From Thiomargarita sp. (lineage in GTDB: Bacteria; Pseudomonadota; Gammaproteobacteria; Beggiatoales; Beggiatoaceae), in assembly GCA_020721025.1 (NCBI GenBank), contig DYNO01000043.1, positions 5,134 to 19,685 of the forward strand: a stretch of DNA of 14,552 bases, read 5' to 3'. Below the pieces are notes generated by a model. That model had not been told where the DNA came from, did not search any database, and worked only from the letters and a program-made list of their open reading frames with translations. Numbering within the stretch: the first letter of the stretch is position 1; the number at the start of each line of letters is the position of its first letter. The position numbers and the translations under genes were made by a program. Shown here piece by piece: positions 6,814 to 14,552 of the stretch.

Positions 6814-8964
6814 TTATTTTAGAATGACGGTTTTTTTGCGTTCAGCCGTGGGTTTCGCCTTGAATGGAGGATTTTGCACGGGAGGCGAGGGTTGAGGCAC
6901 CACAGACGGAATGACTTTTTCCCGCTGTCCAGTAAAATGCAATTGTTGCCGAAAGGCTTCGGTAATTCCCTGTGCTTCCGCATCGGTGCTCACCACGTAG
7001 GGCGTAATCACAATAATCAATTCGTTACGAGTTTGTGCGGTGCTTTGCACTTTAAATAAACTTCCTATCACTGGAATATCTTTCAGCAATGGTACGCCAC
7101 GATCTTGTTGGTCAATTGTCGTAGAAATCAAGCCGCCCAACAAGACCGAACTGCCATCATTCAGCGTTAATTTGGTTTGAATACTGCGATTGCTAATGGT
7201 GGGTGTATTGTTATCGCTCCCGCTCGAACTGCTGACGGATTGACTGATTTCTAAATCAATGTGATTACCGGCGTGAACAGTCGGTTTGACCTGCAATTGA
7301 ATCCCGGTACTACGATATTGAATTTGTTGCAAAATCGCGGAATTTCCTTCCACTTGCGTACCGCTCGAAGATGTTTGGCTGGTGACAATCGGCACTTCGT
7401 CTCCCACTTGAATTGTCGCACCTTCACCACTTTTCACCATCAAGCGCGGCGTAGAAAGCACGGTGATTTTATCGTTTTGGGCAAACGCATTGAGCAGGGC
7501 GCGGGTTTGTCCACCATTATTTAATGTATAATTCAAACCGCTGCCACTGATACCCAAACCGCCCGCCGTTTTTAATGTTCCCGATAAACCATCAATCCCG
7601 ACGTGATTCAATAACCACTCAATCCCAAATCGCTCGGTATCGGTTAAACTGATTTGTGCCACCGTCACTTCCACCATCACAATTTTAGACGGTTGATCGA
7701 CTTCTTGCAAAATCGGCAACAAACGCGCCCACTCTTCGGGCAAACCTTGAAATAAAATCGCATTACGCACGGTATCAACCACTAATTTTCTATTGCCCGT
7801 TACAGGATTAGCCACTGGCGCGGGAGCTGCACCTATTGGGGAGGGGCTACTATTGAAAATTGCGCCATCAACCAACGGACTGAGCACCTTCATCAAATTT
7901 TCCGCACTGGTATTTTGCACCGGATAAAAAAACAAGCCCGGTTTACTTTGCTGTGCGACTCGTCCCGGACTGTCTAAAGTTTTCACCCATTGTTTAACGT
8001 GCGCTAACACTTGTTCGTCTGTGGCAAAAATAATCAAGGAGTTAATCGAAGCAATCGGCAAAATAATGATACTGGTGCCCGGCGCGCCCTTCAATCCCAC
8101 CGCATAGCCTTCCGTTTCCAACACACTGACCAATTGCGCCGCGAGATCATCTGATTTTAAGAACACGGGATCAATTCTCAATCCCTGCCGTCCTCGCATA
8201 AATGGCTGATCTAAAAACTGAATCGCTTCTAAGGCTTGTCGCACTAAGTTGGGCGTACCTTTCAATAATACCGAATTGGTTTTTAAATCCTGCTGCACTT
8301 GCAATTCTGGCGAAGCGTAGGCAACTTGCAACCATTGCACAATTTGCGTGGTACTGACGGCTTTGAGTGGTACAAATTGAAATACAGGACGATGGGAAAT
8401 CGGCACCGAAGGCAACGTCCGCCCACTGATTAACAAGGGAGGTTCTAAAGTTTGAGCCGTCGCACGCGGGACAAAGCGCAATAAATTATTTTGGTGAACG
8501 ATAGAAACACCATAATTATTCAACACTTGCCATGCCATCTGATACATTTGCTCAGGAGTTTGAGGATCAGAAACCCGCAAGGTGACCAAATCTTTTTGAG
8601 CTTGCAAGGTGGGATCAATTTGAAATGACAACCCCAGCAAATTCCCAAAGACTTCATTGATAAACGCGGGCAACGGCAATCCTTCCACACTGACGGTGAC
8701 AGGTGCGGAATTTGGAAACTTCGGCAACACTTCCGGGGTTAAACCGATATCAACCTGCTCCCGAATGCTGACACTGGGCGTGTTTTGAAACGTGGTCTGA
8801 GGTTGTTCCACGCGTGCTTCCGTTGGCGTGAGCGGCGAGGCTTGTACCGTATCTTTTGACGGGGGACGCAAGGGATTTGGCATCTGCGTGGTCGGCGGGC
8901 GAAAAACCGAGCAACTGTTCAAGCTGAGGAAGAGGCAAATGAGAAAAAAATACTTAGTATTCAT
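6814..8964 (-). CDS. Lipoprotein secretin, GspD/PulD family
   Basis: An outer-membrane pore of the type II secretion or type IV pilus kind. ATG at 8964 (716 aa) is preferred because it begins MNTKYFFLICLFLSLNSC, a lipoprotein signal with Cys18 as the lipid site. The frame stays open to ATG 9027 (737 aa), and neither start has a good ribosome site. After a Pro-rich linker come an N0/STN-like domain (VSVEGLPLPAFINEVFG), N1-N3 repeats (VPLKAVSTTQIVQWL; RIDPVFLKSDDLA; FYPVQNTSAENLMKVLSPL), then the secretin core with ITVLSTPRLMVKSGEGATIQVGDEVP and the signature GVPLLKDIPVIGSLF about 90 residues from the end. A Pro/Lys-rich tail follows. No other secretion or pilus gene is nearby, so its system must be encoded elsewhere. 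GspD-like is more likely than PilQ or MshL, but this is not certain. Confidence 0.9.
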   Translation of the reverse strand: MNTKYFFLICLFLSLNSCSVFRPPTTQMPNPLRPPSKDTVQASPLTPTEARVEQPQTTFQNTPSVSIREQVDIGLTPEVLPKFPNSAPVTVSVEGLPLPAFINEVFGNLLGLSFQIDPTLQAQKDLVTLRVSDPQTPEQMYQMAWQVLNNYGVSIVHQNNLLRFVPRATAQTLEPPLLISGRTLPSVPISHRPVFQFVPLKAVSTTQIVQWLQVAYASPELQVQQDLKTNSVLLKGTPNLVRQALEAIQFLDQPFMRGRQGLRIDPVFLKSDDLAAQLVSVLETEGYAVGLKGAPGTSIIILPIASINSLIIFATDEQVLAHVKQWVKTLDSPGRVAQQSKPGLFFYPVQNTSAENLMKVLSPLVDGAIFNSSPSPIGAAPAPVANPVTGNRKLVVDTVRNAILFQGLPEEWARLLPILQEVDQPSKIVMVEVTVAQISLTDTERFGIEWLLNHVGIDGLSGTLKTAGGLGISGSGLNYTLNNGGQTRALLNAFAQNDKITVLSTPRLMVKSGEGATIQVGDEVPIVTSQTSSSGTQVEGNSAILQQIQYRSTGIQLQVKPTVHAGNHIDLEISQSVSSSSGSDNNTPTISNRSIQTKLTLNDGSSVLLGGLISTTIDQQDRGVPLLKDIPVIGSLFKVQSTAQTRNELIIVITPYVVSTDAEAQGITEAFRQQLHFTGQREKVIPSVVPQPSPPVQNPPFKAKPTAERKKTVILK

Positions 8965-9040
8965 ATCAGAGGACAGATAACAGCGTCGATGACGTTTGTG
9001 AATAAGTGACATCATTATCGCTGCCATGTTTTAGGGCAAG

Positions 9041-9081
9041 GAAGGTAGAAAATCATTGAGATACAATATCATTCTACCTTC
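9041..9081. repeat. Strong hairpin between tRNA-Ser and the secretin gene
   Basis: GAAGGTAGAA (9041-9050) and TTCTACCTTC (9072-9081) are perfect 10-bp arms around a 21-base loop. The hairpin begins seven bases beyond the tRNA CCA on the minus strand. No U-run follows on that strand, so it is not a standard intrinsic terminator. It may instead mark the 3' trailer of the tRNA or control read-through into the secretin gene. Confidence 0.6.
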
Positions 9082-9086
9082 AAAAA

Positions 9087-9179
<93 letters not shown>

Positions 9180-9189
9180 ATAATTCGAC

Positions 9190-9218
9190 ATTATCGCTTA
9201 AACTCAACCTAAAATCAA
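9190..9218 (-). promoter_or_regulatory. Sigma-70-type promoter of tRNA-Ser
   Basis: On the minus strand TTGATT (9213-9218) is followed by a 17-base spacer and GATAAT (9190-9195). The mature tRNA begins ten bases after the -10, so the predicted transcript starts only a few bases before the tRNA 5' end, as is usual for tRNA genes. Confidence 0.7.
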
Positions 9219-9262
9219 GCATCAGTTTACAATATAGTTACGACAACGCAAAAAGAGTTTTT

Positions 9263-9277
9263 AAACCTGACAGGTTT
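9263..9277. repeat. Perfect palindrome AAACCTG-A-CAGGTTT
   Basis: Seven-base arms around one base, followed on the plus strand by a T-run (GTTTTTTT) and on the minus strand by AAAAACTCTTTTT. It lies between the lysS 3' end and the tRNA promoter. It could act as a weak terminator for lysS, or be a member of a dispersed palindromic family. Confidence 0.45.
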
Positions 9278-9313
9278 GGATGAGTTTTTTTATAGTGTGT
9301 CAGATACAACTAT

Positions 9314-9423
9314 AACTTATTGATTTTAATAAATAAGGGCAGGCGCATTAATTTTAATAAGTTGCGATAATGAGTCTGAACAAAATCGGTAACTCATTGA
9401 TTTTAAAATTCGTGTGTCTGCCC
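9314..9423. repeat. AT-rich repeat cluster downstream of lysS
   Basis: AACTTATTGATTTTAA (9314-9329) recurs with one change at 9391-9406. AACTTATT (9314-9321) is also complementary to AATAAGTT (9356-9363), and GGGCAG (9338-9343 region) faces CTGCCC near 9418-9423. The cluster abuts the lysS stop codon on the minus strand and may fold in the lysS 3' untranslated RNA. No gene is seen in it. Confidence 0.35.
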
Positions 9424-9431
9424 GGACAATC

Positions 9432-10943
9432 TTACTTTTCTTCCGTTTTCAAGCGCATGTGTGGAAACAGTAACACATCACGAATTGATGGGCTATTTGT
9501 CAACAACATCACTAGGCGATCAATCCCAATTCCCTCGCCTGCCGTCGGTGGCAACCCATATTCCAACGCCCGAATGTAGTCCGCATCGTAGTGCATTGCT
9601 TCATCATCGCCCGCGGCTTTAGCATCGGCTTGTTGACGAAATCGCTCCGCTTGATCCTCCGCATCATTCAATTCAGAAAAACCATTGGCAATTTCCCGCC
9701 CACCAATAAACAATTCAAACCGATCTGTAATGCTGGCATCGTGGTCATTGCGCCGCGCCAGAGGGGAAACTTCGGTTGGATACGCTGTGATAAACGTGGG
9801 ATCGATGAGTTTACTTTCGACAGTCTTTTCAAAAAGTGCTAACTGCAACTTGCCCAAACTGTCATTTTCCGCGACAGGAATCTCGAAGCGTTTGGCTAAC
9901 GCCCGCACAAAGGGTAATTTAGACAAGTCTTCTAGGCGAATTTCCGGTTGATATTGGGCAATCGCCGCGACAAGGGTCAACCGATTGAATTTTTTACCAA
10001 AATCAAAAATATCATCCTGATACGATACCAACGTGGTGCCCAAAATTTCTTTGACCAAATCCCGCAACAAATTCTCAGTCAAGTCCATTAAGTCATGATA
10101 ATTGGCATAGGCTTGATAAAATTCGAGCATGGTAAATTCAGGATTATGCCGAGTTGACACGCCTTCGTTGCGAAAACTGCGATTTAATTCAAAAACCCGA
10201 TCAAAGCCACCCACAACCAGCCGTTTTAAATACAATTCTGGCGCAATTCGCAAAAATAAGGGCATATCCAGCGCGTTGTGATGGGTGGTGAATGGGCGAG
10301 CCGTCGCACCGCCGGGAATGGAATGCATCATTGGCGTTTCAACTTCGATAAATTCTTCTTTTTGCAAATAATTCCGAACGAAATTGATAATTTTAGAGCG
10401 AGTGATGAAGATATGACGCGTTTCTTGGTTGACAATCAAGTCCACGTAACGTTGTCGATAGCGAATTTCTTGATCCGTGAGTCCATGAAATTTATCGGGT
10501 AGCGGACGTAACGCCTTGGTTAATAAGCGCACATTGGAGGCTTTGATCGATAATTCGCCGGTCTTGGTTTTAAACAGTACCCCATCGGCAGCAATGATAT
10601 CCCCGATATCCCATTGTTTAAATTCTTCATATTTGCTTTCAGATACTTCTTCTTTTTTTACATAGAGTTGAATCCGTCCTGAACCATCTTGTAAATCAAC
10701 AAATGCCGCTTTTCCCATGATGCGACGTGTCATAAGCCGCCCGGCAATCTTGGCTCGGACATTGCGAATTTCTAATGTTTCATTGCCTTCTGTGCCATAT
10801 TCGCTGTGTAATAGGGCAGCAGTGCAATTGCGGCGAAAATCGTTAGGAAAAGCAATACCTTCTTCACGAATTTTGGCAAGTTTGGCTCGGCGTTGGGCAA
10901 TTTGTTCGTTTTCGTCTAGTTTTGGTTCAGTGACATCCGTCAT
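9432..10943 (-). CDS. lysS: Lysyl-tRNA synthetase, class II
   Basis: A 503-residue cytoplasmic enzyme that charges tRNA-Lys, close to the usual bacterial length. The anticodon-binding OB fold spans about 64-145 (KIAGRLMTRRIMGKAAFVDLQD). The class II core has motif 1 around 195-216 (VETPMMHSIPGGATARPF), motif 2 at 258-274 (RNEGVSTRHNPEFTMLE), FELFIGGREIANGFSEL, and motif 3 at 469-481 (GEGIGIDRLVMLL). No defect is seen. The start ATG has AAAGG eight bases upstream. It is often found with prfB, but here ispH lies 230 bases upstream on the same strand and no prfB is present. Confidence 0.98.
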   Translation of the reverse strand: MTDVTEPKLDENEQIAQRRAKLAKIREEGIAFPNDFRRNCTAALLHSEYGTEGNETLEIRNVRAKIAGRLMTRRIMGKAAFVDLQDGSGRIQLYVKKEEVSESKYEEFKQWDIGDIIAADGVLFKTKTGELSIKASNVRLLTKALRPLPDKFHGLTDQEIRYRQRYVDLIVNQETRHIFITRSKIINFVRNYLQKEEFIEVETPMMHSIPGGATARPFTTHHNALDMPLFLRIAPELYLKRLVVGGFDRVFELNRSFRNEGVSTRHNPEFTMLEFYQAYANYHDLMDLTENLLRDLVKEILGTTLVSYQDDIFDFGKKFNRLTLVAAIAQYQPEIRLEDLSKLPFVRALAKRFEIPVAENDSLGKLQLALFEKTVESKLIDPTFITAYPTEVSPLARRNDHDASITDRFELFIGGREIANGFSELNDAEDQAERFRQQADAKAAGDDEAMHYDADYIRALEYGLPPTAGEGIGIDRLVMLLTNSPSIRDVLLFPHMRLKTEEK

Positions 10944-11055
10944 AAGTCAAGCCTTTCATGGAAACAGTAAAGTAGCTAAAAGATTGAAAAGTTGTGCAGT
11001 TCAAATGTTATTTACAGGAGAACGCTTTGTTTTATTTGACAAAACCCATAATCTC

Positions 11056-11083
11056 ACTATCATTAATGAAATGACAATGCCAA
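11056..11083 (-). promoter_or_regulatory. Candidate lysS promoter
   Basis: On the minus strand TTGGCA (11078-11083), a 16-base spacer and GATAGT (11056-11061) lie about 110 bases before the lysS start. The -10 is a partial match only. The 230-base ispH-lysS gap holds no gene. Confidence 0.28.
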
Positions 11084-11121
11084 ATATTGCGATTCTATCA
11101 TCAATATCTAACTATTGAGGT

Positions 11122-11139
11122 TCGTTACCAAGTTCAACT
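11122..11139. repeat. Second copy of the dispersed 'TTACCAAGTT' repeat (half palindrome)
   Basis: TCGTTACCAAGTTCAACT equals the left flank, left arm and centre of the palindrome split by the MITE at 4421-4539, once that site is rebuilt. Here the right arm has decayed to AACTCGTTGC. It lies just past the ispH stop codon on the minus strand. Confidence 0.55.
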
Positions 11140-11173
11140 CGTTGCTTATTGCTATCAAGAAGGATTCCCCGTT

Positions 11174-12106
11174 TCAACAGGACGTTGCACCAAATTCCAG
11201 CGGAATTTTGAATGTTGTGGTTTCATTCACCCCTTCCATTTGTTCTACGGTTTGTACCCCCCAAATTTGCAATTGAGTTAAGACTTCGGTTACTAAAATT
11301 TCTGGAGTGGACGCGCCGGCAGTCATTCCGATATGTTGGGCGTGATCAAACCATTCTTGTTGTAAATCACTTGCATTTTCAATTAGATAAGTTGCCACGC
11401 CAGATTGTTTGCCGACTTCACGCAGTCGATTGGAATTGGAACTGTTGTGGGCTCCGACGACGATTAAAATATCAATTTTATCAGAGAGTTGGCGTACTGC
11501 ATTTTGACGATTTTGGGTTGCGTAGCAAATATCGCTGAGTGCGGGACCTTGAATTGAAGGAAAACGTTCGGTTAATGCTTGAATGACCTCTAGCGTATCG
11601 TCGATGCTCAAGGTGGTTTGCGTCACATAAGCCAATTTGTCGGGAGTCGCGGGGCGCAATGCGTGCACCTCTGGGACGGTAGAAAGTACATGCACTTGTC
11701 CGGCAACACAGCCGCGTGTCCCTTCCACTTCGGGATGTCCACGATGCCCAATGATAATTAATTCATAGCCTTGCTCCACATATCGCTGGGCTTGTAAATG
11801 AACCTTGGTCACAAGCGGACAAGTGGCATCAATGATTTTGAGTTGTCGTTGTTTTGCCTGCGTGACGATGGCAGAAGCAACTCCATGCGCGCTGAAAATA
11901 CAAACTGCTCCCATTGGCACATCTTCTAATGCTTCGACAAAAATCGCGCCTCGGGTACGCAAACCATCGACTACATGCCGATTGTGAACGATTTCGTGCA
12001 GTACATAAATCGGTGCGGGATACAATGCTAAAGTGCGTTCTACAATTTCGACGGCACGCACCACACCGGCACAAAAACCCCGCGGTTGAGCTAGAATAAT
12101 ATTCAT
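11174..12106 (-). CDS. ispH: 4-hydroxy-3-methylbut-2-enyl diphosphate reductase
   Basis: The last step of the MEP (non-mevalonate) isoprenoid pathway: reductive dehydroxylation of HMBPP to IPP and DMAPP with a 4Fe-4S cluster. The protein has 310 residues, the usual length. Cluster ligands are C12 (QPRGFCAGV), C96 (DATCPLV) and C194 (DICYATQNRQ). The active-site residues H41, H74, H124 and E126 (GHPEVEGT) and the NSSNSNRL (221-228) and TAGASTP (262-268) boxes are intact. The ribosome site is weak (AAGA). It also goes by lytB. Its presence means this organism makes isoprenoids by the MEP route. Confidence 0.98.
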   Translation of the reverse strand: MNIILAQPRGFCAGVVRAVEIVERTLALYPAPIYVLHEIVHNRHVVDGLRTRGAIFVEALEDVPMGAVCIFSAHGVASAIVTQAKQRQLKIIDATCPLVTKVHLQAQRYVEQGYELIIIGHRGHPEVEGTRGCVAGQVHVLSTVPEVHALRPATPDKLAYVTQTTLSIDDTLEVIQALTERFPSIQGPALSDICYATQNRQNAVRQLSDKIDILIVVGAHNSSNSNRLREVGKQSGVATYLIENASDLQQEWFDHAQHIGMTAGASTPEILVTEVLTQLQIWGVQTVEQMEGVNETTTFKIPLEFGATSC

Positions 12107-12264
12107 GAGATTCTTAAATTTTCAATGGAATGGATGTTTTTCACTACCCGCTTGGAAATGAATCGCTGAACTTCACGCAGTGCAAATTTCAGTCAATTTA
12201 CGGGTAATGTTGGCTTGGCGTATCTGGCAATTTCATTTGTTTGATAATAAGCTATCGGTTGCTA

Positions 12265-13551
12265 TCAAAATTCAGTATTATCAAAGAGTTTTAACACTTT
12301 TTCTTTAATTTGTGGCATGGTGGTTCGTAATTGTGCCGCAACGGAAGCCCGCTGTATCAAGGTTGTTTCGACTCGCGCCAACACTTGCAACGTGTCATTC
12401 TCGCGCAAATCCACCACCGTTTCCCCCACCCCTGCCGATTCAAATACGCCAATAAATTTACCGCTATACGCCAATCCCACTGTCGGCACCGCTTGCGAAA
12501 TCGCTCCGATACAGGCGTGCATCCGTGATCCGAGGAAAAAATCACATTGTCCAATCACATATTTCATCTCACGATGCTTGAAAGTTTCCCGCAACCAGAG
12601 GAGACGATCTGAGTAAATTTCACTCAGTTTTTCATAAACTTGCTGACAGGCATACGGATCGCTTTCCTGATGTGGCGCAACCGAGTGAACATGGGAAATG
12701 AGCAGCACCACCGTATTTTCCTGACGCAATAGCAGCGCGATCAAGTGTTCAATCAATTCGCGATAGGAACTTTGCAATTGATATTTTGCATCGGCTTGCG
12801 CCCCGCCATTGTACAACAACCCACTGATATTCAATCCAATTAAAATCTTACCCTGTTGTTTGATGGCTTGCAATTCGGTGACAACAGGATGATCAGGGAT
12901 AGCAGGGTCGAGCACAAAGGCAACATCTGGGATAAAAGTAATGGGTAATGCTGGCGCGCGAGTTCCCAACAATTGCCGAATATTTTCCACACCAGATTGA
13001 TCTCGTGAAAAAACTTGATACGCGTGCGAAATGAGATGACGAGCGACCCAGCGGGAGGATTGCCGTTGAAAGGGACCATACGTTTGGGGCAGTAAAATTA
13101 ATTTTTTATTACACAGAATAAACAACCACTTAAGCCAACAAGTTTGTCGAAATCGTGGCATTCGGTAGCTGTCGGTAAAACTATCGCCGCCAGTGATATC
13201 CATCACAAAATCTGCTTCTAAAATGGTGCGTAAGGTGGGATAACGCCGCTTGAAATAAGTTTGTAATGGCAATACTTTCAACAATAAAGCGCATAAGATA
13301 AAAAAATAGACGTTATTAGATTTAAAGATATTACGACCAAACCATAATTCTTTTTTATGCAGAGCCACTGTGCGCCCCAATAAATCTAAGGTTTGATCAG
13401 GATTAGTTTTTGGCGTGGGTAAAAAAACTTCGGCATTGTGCCAACGGGTATAAATACATTTTAGCGTGGATTCGGTCAAGGCGTTCAACCCCATGTTAGT
13501 GGTTTCAAACGACGCACCGAGTAACCAAATTTTTGGCGAAGTGTGTGGCAT
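12265..13551 (-). CDS. Polysaccharide pyruvyl transferase family protein
   Basis: ATG at 13551 (428 aa) is preferred to TTG at 13560 because GGA lies nine bases upstream of it. The numbering here counts from the TTG. The N-terminal part has KIWLLGASFETTNMGLNALTE (10-30, the nucleotide-fold start) and VMDITGGDSFTDSYR (119-133). The C-terminal part has the family signature GSRMHACIGAISQAVPTVGLAYSGK (344-368) around S345-R346-H348. The family (CsaB, WcaK, AmsJ relatives) adds pyruvate ketals to sugars of envelope or exopolysaccharides using PEP. Neighbours are unrelated (ispH on one side, a decayed region on the other), with no glycosyltransferase cluster, so the acceptor is unknown. The region 13561-13732 upstream has no recognisable gene. 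Confidence 0.85.
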   Translation of the reverse strand: MPHTSPKIWLLGASFETTNMGLNALTESTLKCIYTRWHNAEVFLPTPKTNPDQTLDLLGRTVALHKKELWFGRNIFKSNNVYFFILCALLLKVLPLQTYFKRRYPTLRTILEADFVMDITGGDSFTDSYRMPRFRQTCWLKWLFILCNKKLILLPQTYGPFQRQSSRWVARHLISHAYQVFSRDQSGVENIRQLLGTRAPALPITFIPDVAFVLDPAIPDHPVVTELQAIKQQGKILIGLNISGLLYNGGAQADAKYQLQSSYRELIEHLIALLLRQENTVVLLISHVHSVAPHQESDPYACQQVYEKLSEIYSDRLLWLRETFKHREMKYVIGQCDFFLGSRMHACIGAISQAVPTVGLAYSGKFIGVFESAGVGETVVDLRENDTLQVLARVETTLIQRASVAAQLRTTMPQIKEKVLKLFDNTEF

Positions 13552-13732
13552 TGGGTTCAATCCAGTAGGTAATTAGCATCAAGAGTGACACAATTAAATC
13601 GTTATTTCATTGATTTTATTCAAATATCGAAAAAATATTCAAAATATTAACTTGTTGAATAAGCTAAAAATTAGATTTGAATTGCATAACGACTAAAAAG
13701 ATTTTCATTATGCCCCATTCCCGCAGTTACAA

Positions 13733-13876
13733 ATGAACGAACAAGAAATTGAAAACAGATGAATTGAAAAGTTAAGCAATTTCAAATATATCTACCGTCC
13801 CGATGTGCGCGACCATGTACTACAATCACATATTACAGTTCTTGCAAAATTATGGATATGGTCGATAACATATTGA
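13733..13876 (+). pseudogene. Remnant of a type I restriction R subunit (hsdR) N-terminus
   Basis: From ATG 13733 the frame reads MNEQEIENR, then TGA (13760-13762), then IEKLSNFKYIYRPDVRD, then about 20 residues that no longer fit, ending at TGA 13874. The pattern E-x-E-x-R-[W]-I-E-K-L-x-x-x-K-Y-x-Y-R-x-D-[IV]-x-D matches the N-terminus of one HsdR lineage, where Trp usually follows Arg. TGG to TGA is a one-base change. After DVRD no frame continues with the expected HsdR sequence, so only the first about 27 codons survive. No ribosome site is seen. No hsdS or hsdM is in the window. The call rests on memory of the family, not on a search. Confidence 0.5.
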
Positions 13877-14159
13877 ATTATATCGAATTCGAGTTTTCAT
13901 ATTGAGAATTGCTGACCATTTCTTCCTAAGTAGTAAAATGTGATCAAACGGTTTACAATGAGGATTAAAGTTTAAAGTAGCAATGTACGCCAAAATAACC
14001 CAAGATATGAAGTTTAATTGGTTGCATTGACGGCATAAACATAACGAAAATCATTAAGATATCTTTTAGTTATTGAGGATTGTAATTTTAACCCATTGAT
14101 CAGGTGACTCGGTAAGATTTTTATCCTAATCCTACAATTCTAAAAAAAGTATTCCCATC
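13877..14159. other. Gene-free AT-rich stretch
   Basis: No frame longer than about 20 codons looks like protein. A small ORF near 13990 (MYAKITQDMKFNWLH) has no support. The stretch separates the hsdR remnant from the truncated sensor gene and probably holds that gene's former promoter, but no clear -35/-10 pair is seen. Confidence 0.4.
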
Positions 14160-14393
14160 ATGTGGCAATTTCATCATCTCAGTATTTTCAATAAAATTAT
14201 CATCATCATTATCTTGATATTATCCGGATACGCCATCACCCAGAGTCTGTTTATTTCATACCAGATTAGTGAAGATTTTGTGGTGCAGAAAAACCGCATT
14301 TTGACCAGCAAGAAGAACGAAATCATTGAAAAAACGAACATGGTGTATAGAGCCGATTTGAAATCTTTAACACCAAGTAAAACAGATCTATAA
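14160..14393 (+). pseudogene. Truncated N-terminus of a membrane sensor or chemoreceptor
   Basis: A 77-residue frame. After a short cytoplasmic start (MWQFHHLSIFNK) comes a transmembrane segment at 12-32 with an isoleucine run. An extracytoplasmic helix follows (SEDFVVQKNRILTSKKNEIIEKTNMVYRAD), like the first helix of a Cache-type sensor in methyl-accepting chemotaxis proteins or sensor kinases. Then the sequence ends KSLTPSKTDL and stops. No HAMP, signalling or kinase domain follows. The stop lies about a dozen bases before the -35 of a TnpB gene, so an IS200/IS605-type insertion probably cut the gene, and the last residues may be IS-derived. No ribosome site is seen. Confidence 0.55.
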
Positions 14394-14404
14394 TCCAAAA
14401 AGTA

Positions 14405-14433
14405 TTGACAGATAAAACATGTCGCATTAGAAT
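14405..14433 (+). promoter_or_regulatory. Near-consensus promoter of the TnpB gene
   Basis: TTGACA (14405-14410) matches the -35 consensus. It is followed by a 17-base spacer and TAGAAT (14428-14433), 5 of 6 to TATAAT. The predicted start near 14440 gives a leader of about 37 bases with GAGGAAG seven bases before the TnpB ATG. Confidence 0.7.
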
Positions 14434-14476
14434 CCTCGCCATGACTTAAATGTAACCCGTCTGAGGAAGTTAAGCC

Positions 14477-14552
14477 ATGTTATTGGCACATAAAATTGAA
14501 CTCCAACCCAATGAAGCCCAAAAGGAATATCTGAATAAGTGTTGCGGCACGG
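14477..14552 (+). CDS. tnpB: TnpB / IS200-IS605 OrfB transposon endonuclease (5' end only)
   Basis: The first 25 codons are present before the window ends. The start MLLAHKIELQPNEAQKEY followed by LNKCCGT matches the helix that opens TnpB (OrfB) proteins: an aliphatic start, K-x-x-L-x-P, Q-x-x-x-L, then G-T before the conserved ARFAYN-type box. TnpB is an omega-RNA-guided DNA nuclease related to Cas12 that helps keep IS200/IS605 elements in place. GAGGAAG lies seven bases upstream. No TnpA (Y1 transposase) is seen upstream, so the element may be a TnpB-only IS or carry TnpA elsewhere. The RuvC part and right-end RNA lie outside the window. Confidence 0.85.
   Translation, partial: MLLAHKIELQPNEAQKEYLNKCCGT

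Noticed and set aside
12243..12264. GCTATC direct repeat after the pyruvyl transferase gene
   Set aside because: Only two six-base copies, with no hairpin or T-run; likely chance.
13961..14010. Sigma-28-like TAAA...GCC box before the sensor gene
   Set aside because: The spacers are 12 or 19 bases instead of 15 and the GCCGATAA box is poor.

Overview
The window looks like the chromosome of a gammaproteobacterium with an AT-leaning genome that carries many short palindromic repeats. LysS, IspH, a Gram-negative outer-membrane secretin and a tRNA-Ser with an encoded CCA support this. The style of the repeats resembles Beggiatoa/Thiotrichales-type sulfur bacteria. That placement is an impression from gene content and repeats, not a computed assignment. 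From about 13.55 kb down to position 1 nearly every gene lies on the minus strand; only the last 0.8 kb is rightward.

Positions 1-2174 hold most of an exported protein with seven delta-60-type repeats followed by choice-of-anchor-D-like domains; its C-terminus lies off the window. A 535-base spacer with two tiny doubtful ORFs and palindromes separates it from a tightly coupled DUF262-HNH gene pair (2710-4229) that resembles a two-gene relative of GmrSD-type nucleic-acid defence enzymes. The next 700 bases carry no gene but are full of repeats. They include a 98-bp MITE-like element with perfect 16-bp terminal inverted repeats and a TCA duplication, inserted into the centre of a perfect palindrome.

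Positions 4926-9027 hold a MoxR-type AAA ATPase, a dienelactone-hydrolase-family enzyme and a lipoprotein secretin of the GspD family. The secretin lies just downstream of a tRNA-Ser(UGA) that has a clear promoter. Positions 9432-13551 hold lysS, ispH (lytB) and a polysaccharide pyruvyl transferase-family gene. These form a conserved housekeeping backbone with few operon links.

The right end is accessory and decayed. A short N-terminal remnant of a type I restriction R subunit carries an in-frame TGA. A truncated membrane sensor or chemoreceptor N-terminus follows. The window then ends inside the first 25 codons of a TnpB (IS200/IS605 OrfB) gene driven by a near-consensus promoter.

The strongest candidates for a less-described system are the translationally coupled DUF262-HNH pair and the MITE inside a palindromic repeat. 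The rest of the window is mostly conventional.
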